A stretch of DNA of 36,275 nt from Rhodospirillales bacterium (GCA_028291345.1 JAQGIF010000175.1:1-36275); one strand, 5' to 3'. Positions 6,542 to 16,210 are shown, counted from the stretch's first letter. Notes: generated by a model from the sequence alone, not told the origin. Translations and numbers: made by a program.

Positions 6542-7417
6542 ATGGCCGATAAAGCGACCAGTTTTCAGGAAATCATCCTGCGTCTCCAGCAATTCTGGGC
6601 GGCGCAGGGCTGTGTGGTCCTGCAGCCTTATGACCTGGAAATGGGCGCCGCCACGTTCCACCCGGCGACGACCTTGCGGGCGTTGGGCAAAAGCCCCTGG
6701 CGCGCTGCCTATGTCCAGCCCTGCCGCCGCCCATCGGACGGGCGCTATGGCGAGAATCCGAACCGGCTCGGGCACTATTATCAATTCCAGGTCATCATGA
6801 AGCCGTCGCCAGCCAACAGCCAGGAACTCTATCTGAAGAGCCTGGAAGCGTTGGGTATCGACCCGATGCTGCACGACATACGCTTCGTCGAGGACGATTG
6901 GGAAAGCCCGACATTGGGCGCTTGGGGCCTTGGCTGGGAGGTATGGTGCGACGGCATGGAGGTGACGCAGTTCACCTATTTCCAGCAGGTCGGCGGCATC
7001 GAATGCGACCCGGTCTCGGTCGAGCTGACCTATGGGCTGGAGCGCCTGGCCATGTATGTGCTGGATCGCGACAATGTCTATGACCTGCCCTATAACGATC
7101 CCGCCAGCGCCACACAACTGACTTACGGCGACGTCTTCCTGGAAGACGAGCGCCAATTCTCCGCCTATAATTTCGAGGCAGCGAATACCGACAAACTCAA
7201 ACATCATTTTGAAGATGCAGAGCAGGAATGCCATGCGTTGCTGGAGCGTGCCCTGCCGCTCCCCGCCTATGAGCAATGCATCAAGGCCAGCCACCTGTTC
7301 AATTTGATGGATTCGCGTGGCGTGATCAGTGTCGTCGAGCGTCAGGCGCAAATCGGCCGGGTTCGGGCCTTGGCCCGTGCCTGCTGCGAAGCCTATCTGG
7401 CGAAGACCGGTGGCTGA
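6542..7417 (+). CDS. glyQ: Glycine--tRNA ligase alpha subunit
   Basis: A 291-residue alpha subunit of the bacterial (alphabeta)2 glycyl-tRNA synthetase, which carries out glycine activation. The family signatures are all present: [58 protein letters not shown], and [18 protein letters not shown]. The only clear upstream ribosome-binding sequence (AGGA at about 6521) is unusually far from the ATG (about 18 bases), but the N-terminus fits the family. It is followed by an overlapping acetyltransferase gene and then glyS, which encodes the partner subunit. Confidence 0.97.
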   Translation: MADKATSFQEIILRLQQFWAAQGCVVLQPYDLEMGAATFHPATTLRALGKSPWRAAYVQPCRRPSDGRYGENPNRLGHYYQFQVIMKPSPANSQELYLKSLEALGIDPMLHDIRFVEDDWESPTLGAWGLGWEVWCDGMEVTQFTYFQQVGGIECDPVSVELTYGLERLAMYVLDRDNVYDLPYNDPASATQLTYGDVFLEDERQFSAYNFEAANTDKLKHHFEDAEQECHALLERALPLPAYEQCIKASHLFNLMDSRGVISVVERQAQIGRVRALARACCEAYLAKTGG

Positions 7418-7985
7418 GCCGTTCCGCATTCGGGACGCGACGGAGGCCGACATCCCCTCGATTACCGCCATTTACCGGTGGGAGGTCGAAAGCGGCGTCG
7501 CGACTTTCGAGGAAGTCGCGCCGTCTGAACAGGACATGTTGGGCCGGATGACCGCCATAAAGCGACTGGCCCTGCCCTACCTTGTCGCCGAGCGGACCGA
7601 CGGCATCCTCGGCTATGCCTATGCCGGCCTGTTCCACCCCCGCGCCGCCTATCGCTATACGCTGGAAGACACGGTCTATATCCGCCTTGACGGCCGGCGG
7701 CTGGGTGTGGCGCGCGCCTTGCTCGTCGAATTGATCGCGCGCTGCGAAGCGATCGGTTGCCGCCAGATGATGGCGCTGATCACCTATTCCACCGACAACG
7801 CCTCGGTCGCGCTACACACCGCACTGGGCTTCCGCTCGATGGGTGTCGCTCAGGCGGTGGGATTCAAGTTGGGGCGCTGGCTCGACGTGGCGTATATGCA
7901 GCGGCCGATCGGCGCCGCTGATTCGATTTCGCCGGACAGACCGGTACTGGGGCTTCCTTCCCCACAGAGAAACAATGATGCGTGA
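7410..7985 (+). CDS. GNAT N-acetyltransferase, phosphinothricin/MnaT-like
   Basis: A 191-residue acetyl-CoA-dependent N-acetyltransferase of the Pat/YncA type (phosphinothricin, methionine sulfone or sulfoximine acetylation in characterised members). Characteristic segments are [35 protein letters not shown], the acetyl-CoA loop [15 protein letters not shown] and [16 protein letters not shown]. The GTG start at 7410 lies inside the last codons of glyQ (8-base overlap), and the 3' end overlaps the glyS start by 11 bases. The three genes are therefore translationally coupled. The natural substrate is not deducible. Confidence 0.88.
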   Translation: MAEPFRIRDATEADIPSITAIYRWEVESGVATFEEVAPSEQDMLGRMTAIKRLALPYLVAERTDGILGYAYAGLFHPRAAYRYTLEDTVYIRLDGRRLGVARALLVELIARCEAIGCRQMMALITYSTDNASVALHTALGFRSMGVAQAVGFKLGRWLDVAYMQRPIGAADSISPDRPVLGLPSPQRNNDA

Positions 7986-10209
7986 GTTCCTGCTCGAAAT
8001 ACTCTCGGAGGATATACCTGCCCGCATGCAGGTGCAGGCGGCGGACGATCTGAAGCGGCTGATCACGGACAGCTTGGTATCGGCCGGGCTGACCTTCACA
8101 TCCGCAGTCGCCCATTCGACGCCGCGCCGGCTGGTGCTGGTGATCGAAGGCATGCCGGAAAGCTCGCTGGAGCGGTCGGAGGAGCGCAAAGGCCCCAAGG
8201 TCGGCGCGCCCGATGGCGCCATCCAAGGCTTTCTGAAATCCACCGGACTGACGTCGATCGATCAGGCGGAAATCCGCGAGACCGATAAGGGCCAAACCTA
8301 TTTCGCCGTGCGGAAGGTCCCTGGGGAGTCAGCTGAGACGGTAATCGGGCGCGCAATCGAAAGCGCGATCAACGCCCTGCCTTGGCCGAAATCCATGCGT
8401 TGGGCCGACGGGCGGCGACGCTGGGTTCGCCCGATCTCCGGCATCCTGGCGATCTTGGACGGCAAGCCGATCGCGCTAACCGGTGAAAATGACCTGCCGG
8501 TCGCTGGCGCAACGACATCGGGTCATCGCTTTCTTGGCCCCGGCTCGTTCACAGTGAAGAGTTTCTCCGACTACGAACGCCAATTGGCGGAGCATCACGT
8601 CGTTCTGGATCGCGAGAAGCGCAAATGGCGCATCCAGGGCGATGCCAAGCGCTTGGCTGAAGCCCATGGGTTGGTCGCAGTCCATGACGAGCCGTTGCTG
8701 GAAGAGGTCGCCGGGCTGGTCGAATGGCCGATCGTGCTGATGGGCTCGATCGACGACGCCTTCATGGATCTGCCGTCTGAGGTACGCCGCACGACGATGC
8801 GCGCCAACCAGAAATATTTCACCTTGGAGGATACGAAGGGCAAACCCGCCCCGCGCTTCCTGATCGTCGCCAATATGGAAACCGAGGATGGCGGCACGGC
8901 GATCGTCGCCGGCAACGAGCGCGTGCTGCGCGCCCGCCTGTCGGACGCCCGCTTCTTCTACGACCAGGACCGCAAGACCAAACTGGCCGATCAGCGGCCG
9001 AAGCTGGCGAAGATCGCGTTCCACGCCAAGCTGGGCTCAGTGCTTGACCGGGTTGAACGACTGGAAACTTTCGCGGTCGAGATCGCCGGATATGTGGAGG
9101 GTGCCGAAGCTACGATGGCGACAGAGGCCGCCGCCCTCTGCAAATCTGACCTTGTCAGTGGCATGGTCGGAGAGTTCCCTGAATTGCAAGGGCTTATGGG
9201 GCGTTATTATGCGCTCGATGAAAACGCGCCGCACCATGTCGCCGACGCAATTCGCGATCATTATAAGCCCCTTGGCCCAAACGACGCCTGCCCAACCGAG
9301 CCGGTTTCGGTGGTGCTAGCATTGGCAGAAAAAATCGACACACTAGTCGGGTTTTTCATGATTGGTGAGTTACCGACGGGGTCAAAAGATCCGTTTGCCC
9401 TTCGCCGGGCGGCATTGGGAGTCATTCGTCTGATTGTAGAAAATGGACTCAAGCTTCCACTAAAGGAGATTATTAATGCGGCGGCACTTCGAATATTTAG
9501 TCAACTTATTGACGCTCCATATTCCAAACTTGAAGCGAGCTTGACCGAGACCTCTAGGGCAATATTGGAGGCCCCCAAAAATACCGGAGCTGACAGTGCT
9601 CGAACAATTAGAAATTTTGTCGAATCCCAGGCGGGAAAGCTTACAGAAAAACAAAAAGAGCTCGTGCAGCCGATATCGGAAAATTTGGATAAACTTCTCC
9701 CCTTCTTCGCCGACCGCCTGAAAGTCGTCCTGAAGGAACGCGGCGTTCGCCACGATCTGATCGATGCGGTATTCGCGCTGGGCGGTGAGGACGATCTGGT
9801 GCGGCTATTGGCCCGGGTCCAGGCGCTGCAGGACTTCCTGGCGACCGATGACGGGGCCAATCTGCTGACGGCGTATCGCCGTGCCGCCAATATCTTGAAG
9901 ATCGAGGAAAAGCGCGACGGCGTATCCTATGACGGCGCGCCCGACGCCACGCTTTTATCACTGGACGAGGAGCGAGTACTGGCAGCCTCATTGGAGGCCG
10001 CCGGCGCTGGCGTCGACCCCTTGATCGCAGCGGAGGATTTTGCCGGAGCAATGACGAAATATGCCGCGCTGCGGCCGGTCGTCGACGCGTTCTTCGATGC
10101 CGTGACGGTCAATACCGACGATTCGGACATCAGGGGTAATCGCTTGCGCCTCTTGTCTCGCATCCGCAGCACGCTTAACAAGATTGCTGACTTCTCGCGT
10201 ATCGCCTAA
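7975..10209 (+). CDS. glyS: Glycine--tRNA ligase beta subunit with an extra low-GC segment
   Basis: The 744-residue beta subunit, which binds and recognises tRNA-Gly. It opens with [17 protein letters not shown], as in the family, and has FLGPGSF, LPSEVRRTTMRANQKYF and the HD-like region LCKSDLVSGMVGEFPELQG. The C-terminus (KERGVRHDLIDAVFALGGED) leads to the anticodon-binding domain. Two adjacent ATGs at 7975 and 7978 are both possible. E. coli GlyS is 689 residues; this one is about 50 longer. The extra length falls at 9451-9690, between LKLPL and LLPFFADRLKV, where GC drops to about 44% by hand count and codons become AT-rich. The reading frame stays open, so the gene should be functional. 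Confidence 0.96.
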   Translation: MMREFLLEILSEDIPARMQVQAADDLKRLITDSLVSAGLTFTSAVAHSTPRRLVLVIEGMPESSLERSEERKGPKVGAPDGAIQGFLKSTGLTSIDQAEIRETDKGQTYFAVRKVPGESAETVIGRAIESAINALPWPKSMRWADGRRRWVRPISGILAILDGKPIALTGENDLPVAGATTSGHRFLGPGSFTVKSFSDYERQLAEHHVVLDREKRKWRIQGDAKRLAEAHGLVAVHDEPLLEEVAGLVEWPIVLMGSIDDAFMDLPSEVRRTTMRANQKYFTLEDTKGKPAPRFLIVANMETEDGGTAIVAGNERVLRARLSDARFFYDQDRKTKLADQRPKLAKIAFHAKLGSVLDRVERLETFAVEIAGYVEGAEATMATEAAALCKSDLVSGMVGEFPELQGLMGRYYALDENAPHHVADAIRDHYKPLGPNDACPTEPVSVVLALAEKIDTLVGFFMIGELPTGSKDPFALRRAALGVIRLIVENGLKLPLKEIINAAALRIFSQLIDAPYSKLEASLTETSRAILEAPKNTGADSARTIRNFVESQAGKLTEKQKELVQPISENLDKLLPFFADRLKVVLKERGVRHDLIDAVFALGGEDDLVRLLARVQALQDFLATDDGANLLTAYRRAANILKIEEKRDGVSYDGAPDATLLSLDEERVLAASLEAAGAGVDPLIAAEDFAGAMTKYAALRPVVDAFFDAVTVNTDDSDIRGNRLRLLSRIRSTLNKIADFSRIA
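9451..9690 (+). other. Low-GC segment inside glyS
   Basis: About 240 bases with roughly 44% GC (106 of 240 counted by hand), inside an otherwise clearly GC-rich gene. The encoded peptide includes EIINAAALRIFSQLIDAPYS and RTIRNFVESQAGKLTEKQKE, a predicted helical, Lys/Glu-rich linker between conserved blocks. AT-richness starts gradually from about 9170. This looks like an in-frame insertion or a recombined allele segment. Confidence 0.6.
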
Positions 10210-10271
10210 CCGCCCTTTAGGGCCCGCGATATGAGAGCCTATTGGTGTTTCGTTTGGTGAGGAATAGCGAC

Positions 10272-12998
10272 ATGAGCACGACCACGGCCGCGCGGACCAA
10301 TCCCGCCGCAACCGATTCGCGCAAATGGGTTTACAGCTTCGGCGGCGGCAAGAACGAAGGCCGCGCTGACATGAAGAACCTGCTGGGTGGCAAAGGGGCC
10401 AACTTGGCCGAAATGTCGACCCTGGGCCTGCCCGTTCCGCCCGGCTTCACCATCACGACCGAGGTCTGTACCGCCTATTACGCGAATGGCCGCCGCTATC
10501 CCGACGATCTCGACGGTCAGATCGATGCGGCCATGGCGGTGCTGGAAAAATCGATCGGCGCCGGCTTCGGCAAGGTCGAAAACCCGCTGCTGGTTTCGGT
10601 CCGTTCGGGCGCGCGCGTGTCGATGCCGGGCATGATGGATACCGTTCTCAACCTCGGCCTCAACGATGAGACGGTGCAGGGACTGGTTGATCGTTCGGGC
10701 GATCCCCGTTTCGCCTATGACAGCTATCGCCGCTTCATCCAGATGTACGGCAATGTCGTTTTGAACATCGACCATCACGAATTCGAAGACGTGCTCGAGA
10801 GCTTCAAGCGCGACGGCGACCTCAACCTCGACACCGACCTGACGGCCGAGGATTGGCAGGAGGTCATTCGCGGATACAAGAAGGTGGTCGAGCACGCCAA
10901 AGGCAAGCCCTTTCCGCAGGACGTCAAGGAACAGCTGAACGGCGCGATCGGCGCGGTGTTCGGCAGCTGGATGAACCCGCGTGCCAACACCTATCGCCGC
11001 CTGCACAACATCCCCGAGGCCTGGGGCACGGCCGTGACCGTCCAGGGCATGGTGTTCGGCAATATGGGAGAGGATTGCGCGACCGGCGTCGCCTTCAGCC
11101 GCAACCCATCGACGGGCGAGAATGCCTTCTACGGCGAGTATCTGATCAACGCTCAAGGCGAAGACGTCGTGGCCGGCATCCGAACGCCGCAGCATCTGAC
11201 CATCGCAGGCAAGCTAGCCAACCAGTCGACCCTGCCGGCGATGGAAGAGACAATGCCCGGCGTGTTCAAGGACCTGGTGGCTGTCCGTGACAAGCTGGAG
11301 ACGCATTACCGCGACATGCAGGACCTGGAATTCACGGTCCAGCAGGGCAAGCTCTATATGCTGCAGACCCGGTCGGGCAAGCGCACGGCCGCCGCGGCGC
11401 TCAAGATCGCGGTCGAAATGGCGAGCGAAGGCCTGATCAACCATGAAGAAGCGATCAAGCGTATCGATCCGATGGCGCTGGACCAGCTTCTGCATCCGAC
11501 GCTCGACCCCAAGGCGTCGCGCGATGTGATCGCGCGCGGCCTGCCCGCCTCCCCCGGTGCGGCATCGGGCAAGATCGTGTTCAAGGCCGACCAAGCCGAG
11601 CAGATGGCTCAGTCCGGCGAGAAGGTCATTCTTTGCCGCATCGAGACCAGCCCTGAGGATATTCACGGCATGCACGCCGCCCAGGGCATCATGACCACGC
11701 GCGGCGGCATGACCAGCCACGCCGCGGTGGTTGCGCGCGGCATGGGACGCCCCTGCGTCTCGGGCGCGGGCGATATCCGCATCGATTACAAGGAAGGCAC
11801 GCTCACGGTCCGGGGCCGGGTGATGAAAGCCGGCGACATCATGACGATCGACGGTTCGACCGGCGAAGTCATGGTCGGTTTGGTTCCGACCAAGCAGCCG
11901 GAGCTGTCGGGCGATTTCGCCACCTTGATGGGTTGGGCCGACGCCGAGCGCCGCATGAAGGTGCGGGCCAACGCCGAAACCCCGCTGGACGCCCAGACGG
12001 CCCGCCGTTTCGGAGCGGAAGGTATCGGGCTGTGCCGTACCGAGCATATGTTCTTCGACGCCGAGCGCATCCTGGTGGTGCGCGAAATGATCCTGGCCGA
12101 TGACGAGGCCGGCCGCCGCGTGGCATTGGCCAAGATCGAGCCGATGCAGCGCCAGGACTTCGTCGAGTTGTTCAAGATCATGACCGGGCTGCCGGTAACG
12201 ATCCGCCTGCTCGACCCACCGCTGCACGAGTTCCTGCCCCATGGCGAAAAGGAAATCGCCGAGGTCGCGGCCGCGCTGAAGCTCGATCTGCCGAAAGTAA
12301 GGAACCGCCTGGCGGAACTCAGCGAATCCAACCCGATGCTGGGCCATCGCGGCTGCCGCCTCGGCATTTCCTATCCGGAAATCTATGAGATGCAGGCCCG
12401 CGCTATTTTCGAGGCGACGGTTCAGGTCAAGGCCGACACGGGTGAGACGGTGACGCCGGAGATCATGATCCCGCTGGTCGGCACCAAGAAAGAGCTCGAC
12501 ATCCTGAAAGTGGTGATCGACCGCGTGGCGGCGGAGATCGGCACGCGCGAAGGGCGCACGATCGCCTATCAGGTCGGCACCATGATCGAGCTGCCGCGCG
12601 CCGCGCTGCGGGCCGGCCAGATCGCCGAGACGGCCGAGTTCTTCAGCTTCGGCACCAACGACCTGACCCAGACGACCTTCGGCCTGTCACGCGACGATTC
12701 CGCGAGCTTCCTGCCTGCCTATCAGCGCAACGGCATATTGGAGCACGACCCGTTCGTGACCCTGGACACGGTCGGTGTAGGCGAATTGATCCAGATAGCC
12801 GCCGAACGCGGCCGCGCCACCCGCCCGACGCTCAAGCTCGGCATCTGCGGCGAACATGGCGGCGACCCCGCTTCGATCAAGTTCTGCGAGACGGTTGGGC
12901 TGGATTACGTGTCCTGTTCACCCTACCGGGTGCCGATCGCCCGCCTGGCGGCGGCGCAGGCAGCGCTGCTGTCGAAGGATGCGAAGAAGGCGGGCTAG
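10272..12998 (+). CDS. ppdK: Pyruvate, phosphate dikinase
   Basis: A 908-residue enzyme interconverting pyruvate + ATP + Pi and phosphoenolpyruvate + AMP + PPi. The ATP-grasp domain begins with GGKGANLAEMSTLGLPVPPG and contains MPGMMDTVLNLGLND. The swivelling phosphohistidine domain shows GGMTSHAAVVARGMGRPCVS, with the catalytic His in TSHAA. The C-terminal TIM barrel has GIGLCRTEHMFF, GTNDLTQTTFGLSRDD and the catalytic cysteine region LGICGEHGGDP. The ATG at 10272 follows GAGGAA and gives the family N-terminus (WVYSFGGGK); an upstream in-frame start at 10242 is less likely. It lies 62 bases after glyS, the usual order in many alphaproteobacteria. Confidence 0.97.
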   Translation: MSTTTAARTNPAATDSRKWVYSFGGGKNEGRADMKNLLGGKGANLAEMSTLGLPVPPGFTITTEVCTAYYANGRRYPDDLDGQIDAAMAVLEKSIGAGFGKVENPLLVSVRSGARVSMPGMMDTVLNLGLNDETVQGLVDRSGDPRFAYDSYRRFIQMYGNVVLNIDHHEFEDVLESFKRDGDLNLDTDLTAEDWQEVIRGYKKVVEHAKGKPFPQDVKEQLNGAIGAVFGSWMNPRANTYRRLHNIPEAWGTAVTVQGMVFGNMGEDCATGVAFSRNPSTGENAFYGEYLINAQGEDVVAGIRTPQHLTIAGKLANQSTLPAMEETMPGVFKDLVAVRDKLETHYRDMQDLEFTVQQGKLYMLQTRSGKRTAAAALKIAVEMASEGLINHEEAIKRIDPMALDQLLHPTLDPKASRDVIARGLPASPGAASGKIVFKADQAEQMAQSGEKVILCRIETSPEDIHGMHAAQGIMTTRGGMTSHAAVVARGMGRPCVSGAGDIRIDYKEGTLTVRGRVMKAGDIMTIDGSTGEVMVGLVPTKQPELSGDFATLMGWADAERRMKVRANAETPLDAQTARRFGAEGIGLCRTEHMFFDAERILVVREMILADDEAGRRVALAKIEPMQRQDFVELFKIMTGLPVTIRLLDPPLHEFLPHGEKEIAEVAAALKLDLPKVRNRLAELSESNPMLGHRGCRLGISYPEIYEMQARAIFEATVQVKADTGETVTPEIMIPLVGTKKELDILKVVIDRVAAEIGTREGRTIAYQVGTMIELPRAALRAGQIAETAEFFSFGTNDLTQTTFGLSRDDSASFLPAYQRNGILEHDPFVTLDTVGVGELIQIAAERGRATRPTLKLGICGEHGGDPASIKFCETVGLDYVSCSPYRVPIARLAAAQAALLSKDAKKAG

Positions 12999-13068
12999 GT
13001 TCAGTCGCCCATCACGCAGGATTTTCCCGGGAAATTTACGTCGCGTTGAGCGGCTCAGATTCGCTTAA

Positions 13069-13094
13069 GGCGTCTTTTCGTTCGAAAAGACGCC
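13069..13094. terminator. Bidirectional terminator between ppdK and the amidohydrolase
   Basis: A perfect 12-bp inverted repeat (13069-13080 and 13083-13094, starting GGCGTCTTTTCG) with a TT centre lies 71 bases after the ppdK stop. In the hairpin the GC-rich base GGCGTC/GACGCC is followed by T4/A4 pairs. The convergent genes on either side make it a likely shared terminator. The rest of 12999-13266 shows a short TTTCCCGGGAAA palindrome at 13023-13034 and no gene. Confidence 0.55.
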
Positions 13095-13266
13095 GATTCT
13101 CCAACGCGACACGCGACCAGAGCAGATCGGCAACGCAAACCATCGGCAGTAACCTGTCGAAGGTCCGCGTTTCCAATAGAATCGCAAAAACATGATCTGG
13201 AGCAGAACAAAATATCAGGATGGATAGCGTGACTCCGGCACCGGGCGCCCTACTCGATAGCTCGGC

Positions 13267-14997
13267 TCAGGCTGGCGGTACCGAGCGCTGCCCCCGCACC
13301 AGCCGTCCCGGCAGCGCGCCGGTCGGTGCGCCGTCGCGATAGACGACCGCACCATTGACGATGGTCGCTACGTAACCCACCGCGTCCTGGGTCAGGCGCC
13401 GGCCGCCACTGGGCAGGTCGTATGCGACGGTCGGCGGCCGCAGGTTCAGCCGCTCCCAATCGATGATATTGAGATCGGCCTTGAAGCCGGGCGCGATCCG
13501 GCCGCGGTCCAGCAGGCCGACGACCCGTGCCGTGTCGACGGTCAGCGCCTTCACCGCCTCGCCCAGCGTGAGTTTTCCGCCCCGGGCACGGTCGCGGACG
13601 AAATGGGTCAGCATGAAGGTCGGTAGGCTGGCGTCACAGAGATAACCCAGATGCGCACCGCCATCGCCGAGCCCCAGCACAGTGTGTTCGTGGCTGACCA
13701 TCTCCAAGGTCACATCGAGATTGCGCTCGATGAAATTCATCACCGGCAGGATCAGGACAGCGCGGCCGCCGTCTTTCAGCATCTCGTCATAGGCGAGGTC
13801 CTGGGGCGTGATGCCCGCGGCGCGCGCCCGGGCGCCGAGCATGGTCTCGGGCTTGGGCTCGTAATTGGGCGGATTGCCCATCACGAACATGGTTTCGAAA
13901 CTGCGCAGCAACGGCGCGGCTGGATGATCGGTGGGGCCTTGCGCCTCCGATATGATGCGTGTCCGCAGGTCGGAATCGTGCAGCGCCTTCAGTTTGTCGG
14001 CGACCGACAGTGATGACAAGGCCTGATAGCTGGGACAGATCATGAAGGGGTTCATCGTCAGTTCGAAGCCGAGCAGCAGGCCGATGGGCCGCCCCGGTAC
14101 CTGGGCGGCGACCGGCAGGCCGTCGCGGTTGGCCTCGGTCACCCAATCCATGATCGTGCGCCAGCGTTCGGGTGCGTGATGCCATTGCCCGACGGCAATG
14201 GAAAGCGGCCGGCCGGACGCCTCGACAATTCGGCGCAGCATCGGCAGTTCCTGTGCCACGTCCTCGAAGTCGGAAACAAGCTGGAGGACCCCCTTCCCGG
14301 CCGCTTTCAGGCCGAGCGCGATCCCGGTCAACTCATCCTCGGCGGCGGTCAGTGTTGGAACCGAACTGCCGTCGCTCGCGCGATGATTGATCGTGCGGGA
14401 GGTCGAAAAGCCCAACGCCCCGGCATCCATGGCCTCAGCCGCCAGCCGCGCCATCAGTGCGATATCTTCGCCGGTGGCTGCCTCGCGGTTCGCCCCGCGC
14501 CCGCCCATCGCATAGACGCGCAGCGCCGAATGCGGCAACTGCGCCGCGAAATCGATGTCGTAGTCGCGCGCGGCGAGGCTATCGAGATAGTCGGGGAAGC
14601 TGGTCCAGTTCCACGGCAGGCCGGCGGCCAGCACGGGTTCTGGCAGATCCTCGACGCCCTCCATCAGCCGCATCAGGCGCTGCCGGTCTTCCGGCCGGCA
14701 TGGCGCGAAGCCGATGCCGCAATTGCCCATGACGGCTGTGGTGACGCCATGACCGGAAGTCGGGCGCAACCGATGCTCCCAGGTCACTTGGCCGTCATAG
14801 TGGGTGTGAATATCCACGAAGCCCGGCGTAATGACGAGCCCCAACGCTTCGATCTCTTCGCCGCCGGTTATCGGCAGGTCGCGCCCGACCGCCATGATGA
14901 TTCCGCCTGAGATGGCGATATCACCGATAAACGGCTCGCCGCCAGATCCATCGGCGATCAACCCGCCGCGAATAACCAGATCAGCTTCATGCGCCAT
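13267..14997 (-). CDS. D-aminoacylase / N-acyl-D-amino-acid deacylase family amidohydrolase
   Basis: A 576-residue metal-dependent amidohydrolase of the COG3653 group. It has an N-terminal beta-sandwich strand (ADLVIRGGLIADGSGGEPF) and the first metal motif TPGFVDIHTHYDGQ (HxH). GHGVTTAVMGNCGIGFAP is nearly diagnostic for D-aminoacylase-like proteins, and a late LGLGDGGAHLGYLCD carries the catalytic Asp. The C-terminal strand region is GRIAPGFKADLNIIDWERL. ATG 14997 is chosen because GGAGGAG lies upstream; longer frames add an unrelated leader. No signal peptide is seen, so it is probably cytoplasmic. Substrates in this family vary (N-acyl-D-amino acids, carbamoyl compounds), so the substrate is not settled. 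Confidence 0.88.
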   Translation of the reverse strand: MAHEADLVIRGGLIADGSGGEPFIGDIAISGGIIMAVGRDLPITGGEEIEALGLVITPGFVDIHTHYDGQVTWEHRLRPTSGHGVTTAVMGNCGIGFAPCRPEDRQRLMRLMEGVEDLPEPVLAAGLPWNWTSFPDYLDSLAARDYDIDFAAQLPHSALRVYAMGGRGANREAATGEDIALMARLAAEAMDAGALGFSTSRTINHRASDGSSVPTLTAAEDELTGIALGLKAAGKGVLQLVSDFEDVAQELPMLRRIVEASGRPLSIAVGQWHHAPERWRTIMDWVTEANRDGLPVAAQVPGRPIGLLLGFELTMNPFMICPSYQALSSLSVADKLKALHDSDLRTRIISEAQGPTDHPAAPLLRSFETMFVMGNPPNYEPKPETMLGARARAAGITPQDLAYDEMLKDGGRAVLILPVMNFIERNLDVTLEMVSHEHTVLGLGDGGAHLGYLCDASLPTFMLTHFVRDRARGGKLTLGEAVKALTVDTARVVGLLDRGRIAPGFKADLNIIDWERLNLRPPTVAYDLPSGGRRLTQDAVGYVATIVNGAVVYRDGAPTGALPGRLVRGQRSVPPA

Positions 14998-15017
14998 CGT
15001 CGTCTCCTCCGTCTGAT

Positions 15018-15032
15018 GGCGCTTAAAGCGCC
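15018..15032. terminator. Short palindromic hairpin between two leftward genes
   Basis: GGCGCTT (15018-15024) and AAGCGCC (15026-15032) pair perfectly around a single base. It lies between the GT4 gene stop (15068) and the amidohydrolase start (14997) on the minus strand. There is no T-run, so it may be a weak terminator or just a palindrome. Confidence 0.3.
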
Positions 15033-15067
15033 TTGTCAAGGAGATTATGCCGAGTATCCCGCGAACG

Positions 15068-16210
15068 CTACCGTGACGAGGCGCCGATGATCTCCAGCAG
15101 CTTCCGCTCCAGCAGCGCTGATTGGCGGTCCGCATCGAAGCGGGCACGGACATCGGCATAGGCTTCGGCGCGCAAGCGACCCGCCAGGTCAGAATCGGTC
15201 TTCAGCGACAGGATGGCCTGGGCGAGCAGGGTTGGATCCGCCTCGGCAGCCAGCAGGCCGGTTACGCCATCGGAGACGATCTCCGGAACGCCGGCATGAC
15301 GGGAAGCGACCACCGGGACGCCGAGCGCCATCGCCTCCATGATGACGGTGGGCAGACCTTCGGAATCTCCACCGTCCGCTGTGCGGCTGGGGACGGCCAG
15401 GAGCAGCGCCCGGCGCATAGCGGCATGAACTTTCTTCTCAGGCAACCAGCCATGGAAGCGGACCGCGATCCCGGTCTCCTTCGCCCGCCGCTCCAGGTCG
15501 CCGCGCGCCGAGCCGTCGCCAACCACGGATAGTTCCAGTGCGGGATAGGTCTGTTTGGCGACGGCCATCGCTTCGATCAGCGTGTCGACGCCCTTCTTTT
15601 CGACCAGCCGCCCGACGAACAGGACCGTATCGCTGACGCCCAGCGGCGGCAGCACAACCTCCGGCGGAATGTCGATACCGAGATAATGGGTCTGAAGTTT
15701 TCCAGCCGGGAAGCCGCGAGCGATCAGCCGGTCGCGGACGAACTGTGAGACGCACAGGATGGTATGCGCCGTCTCGGCCATCGCCCGACGCCGGCGCTGA
15801 AAGATGGTCGGCAGCAGCTTCCGTTCGTCAAAATGCTTCTCCTTGGTGGCGTCGCCGCCATGGAACGTCACAACAAGCGGCAAGCCGGTATGGCGCACCA
15901 GCGGCAGCGCCAACGCGCCGCCCAGGCCGAATTGGGCATGGATCAACGCCGGTTTGCGCGTGGCGACGACGCGATCGAGCTTGGCTGGAATATGGCCCCA
16001 TTGGCGGAAGGCCGTTCGTCCATAAGCCCCCGCCAATCCCGGCGCGGCCAGGATCAGCGCATCCTTCGGTGCGAGCGGCCCTCGCTTAGTGCCGACATAG
16101 ATCGGTTCCAGCTCGTGGAACGCCTTATATTGCCGCTGGATGAAAGATTCGGAGCGCACCCCGACTGTGTCGCGATAGACCAGGATCGTCGGGACGTCGG
16201 AACGGGGCAC
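15068..16210 (-). CDS. Glycosyltransferase family 4
   Basis: A 380-residue GT-B fold glycosyltransferase, likely adding a sugar to an LPS or exopolysaccharide intermediate at the cytoplasmic face. The N-terminal half has HAQFGLGGALALPL and VVTFHGGDATKE. The C-terminal nucleotide-sugar domain has VLFVGRLVEKKGVDTLIEAM, LSVVGDGSARGDLE and the EX7E-type region GDSEGLPTVIMEAMALGVPV followed by SRHAGVPEIV. The start is GTG 16210, one base beyond the stop of ygfZ upstream (TGA-C-GTG), which suggests translational coupling. An in-frame start upstream, inside ygfZ, is possible but unneeded. The acceptor is unknown. Confidence 0.9.
   Translation of the reverse strand: MPRSDVPTILVYRDTVGVRSESFIQRQYKAFHELEPIYVGTKRGPLAPKDALILAAPGLAGAYGRTAFRQWGHIPAKLDRVVATRKPALIHAQFGLGGALALPLVRHTGLPLVVTFHGGDATKEKHFDERKLLPTIFQRRRRAMAETAHTILCVSQFVRDRLIARGFPAGKLQTHYLGIDIPPEVVLPPLGVSDTVLFVGRLVEKKGVDTLIEAMAVAKQTYPALELSVVGDGSARGDLERRAKETGIAVRFHGWLPEKKVHAAMRRALLLAVPSRTADGGDSEGLPTVIMEAMALGVPVVASRHAGVPEIVSDGVTGLLAAEADPTLLAQAILSLKTDSDLAGRLRAEAYADVRARFDADRQSALLERKLLEIIGASSR

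Noticed and set aside
6470-7471. Long open frame antisense to glyQ
   Set aside because: It mirrors glyQ codons, has no recognisable domain and lies opposite an unmistakable gene.
10210-10271. GCCCTTTAGGGC palindrome between glyS and ppdK as terminator
   Set aside because: Short stem without a T-run; the two genes are probably cotranscribed.
10239-12347. Two long open frames (about 318 and 377 codons) antisense to ppdK
   Set aside because: High-GC codon bias of ppdK keeps the opposite strand open; the Gln/His/Arg-rich peptides match nothing.
14176-14910. 244-codon forward frame antisense to the amidohydrolase
   Set aside because: Shadow of a gene with clear metal-site motifs; no start signal or family.
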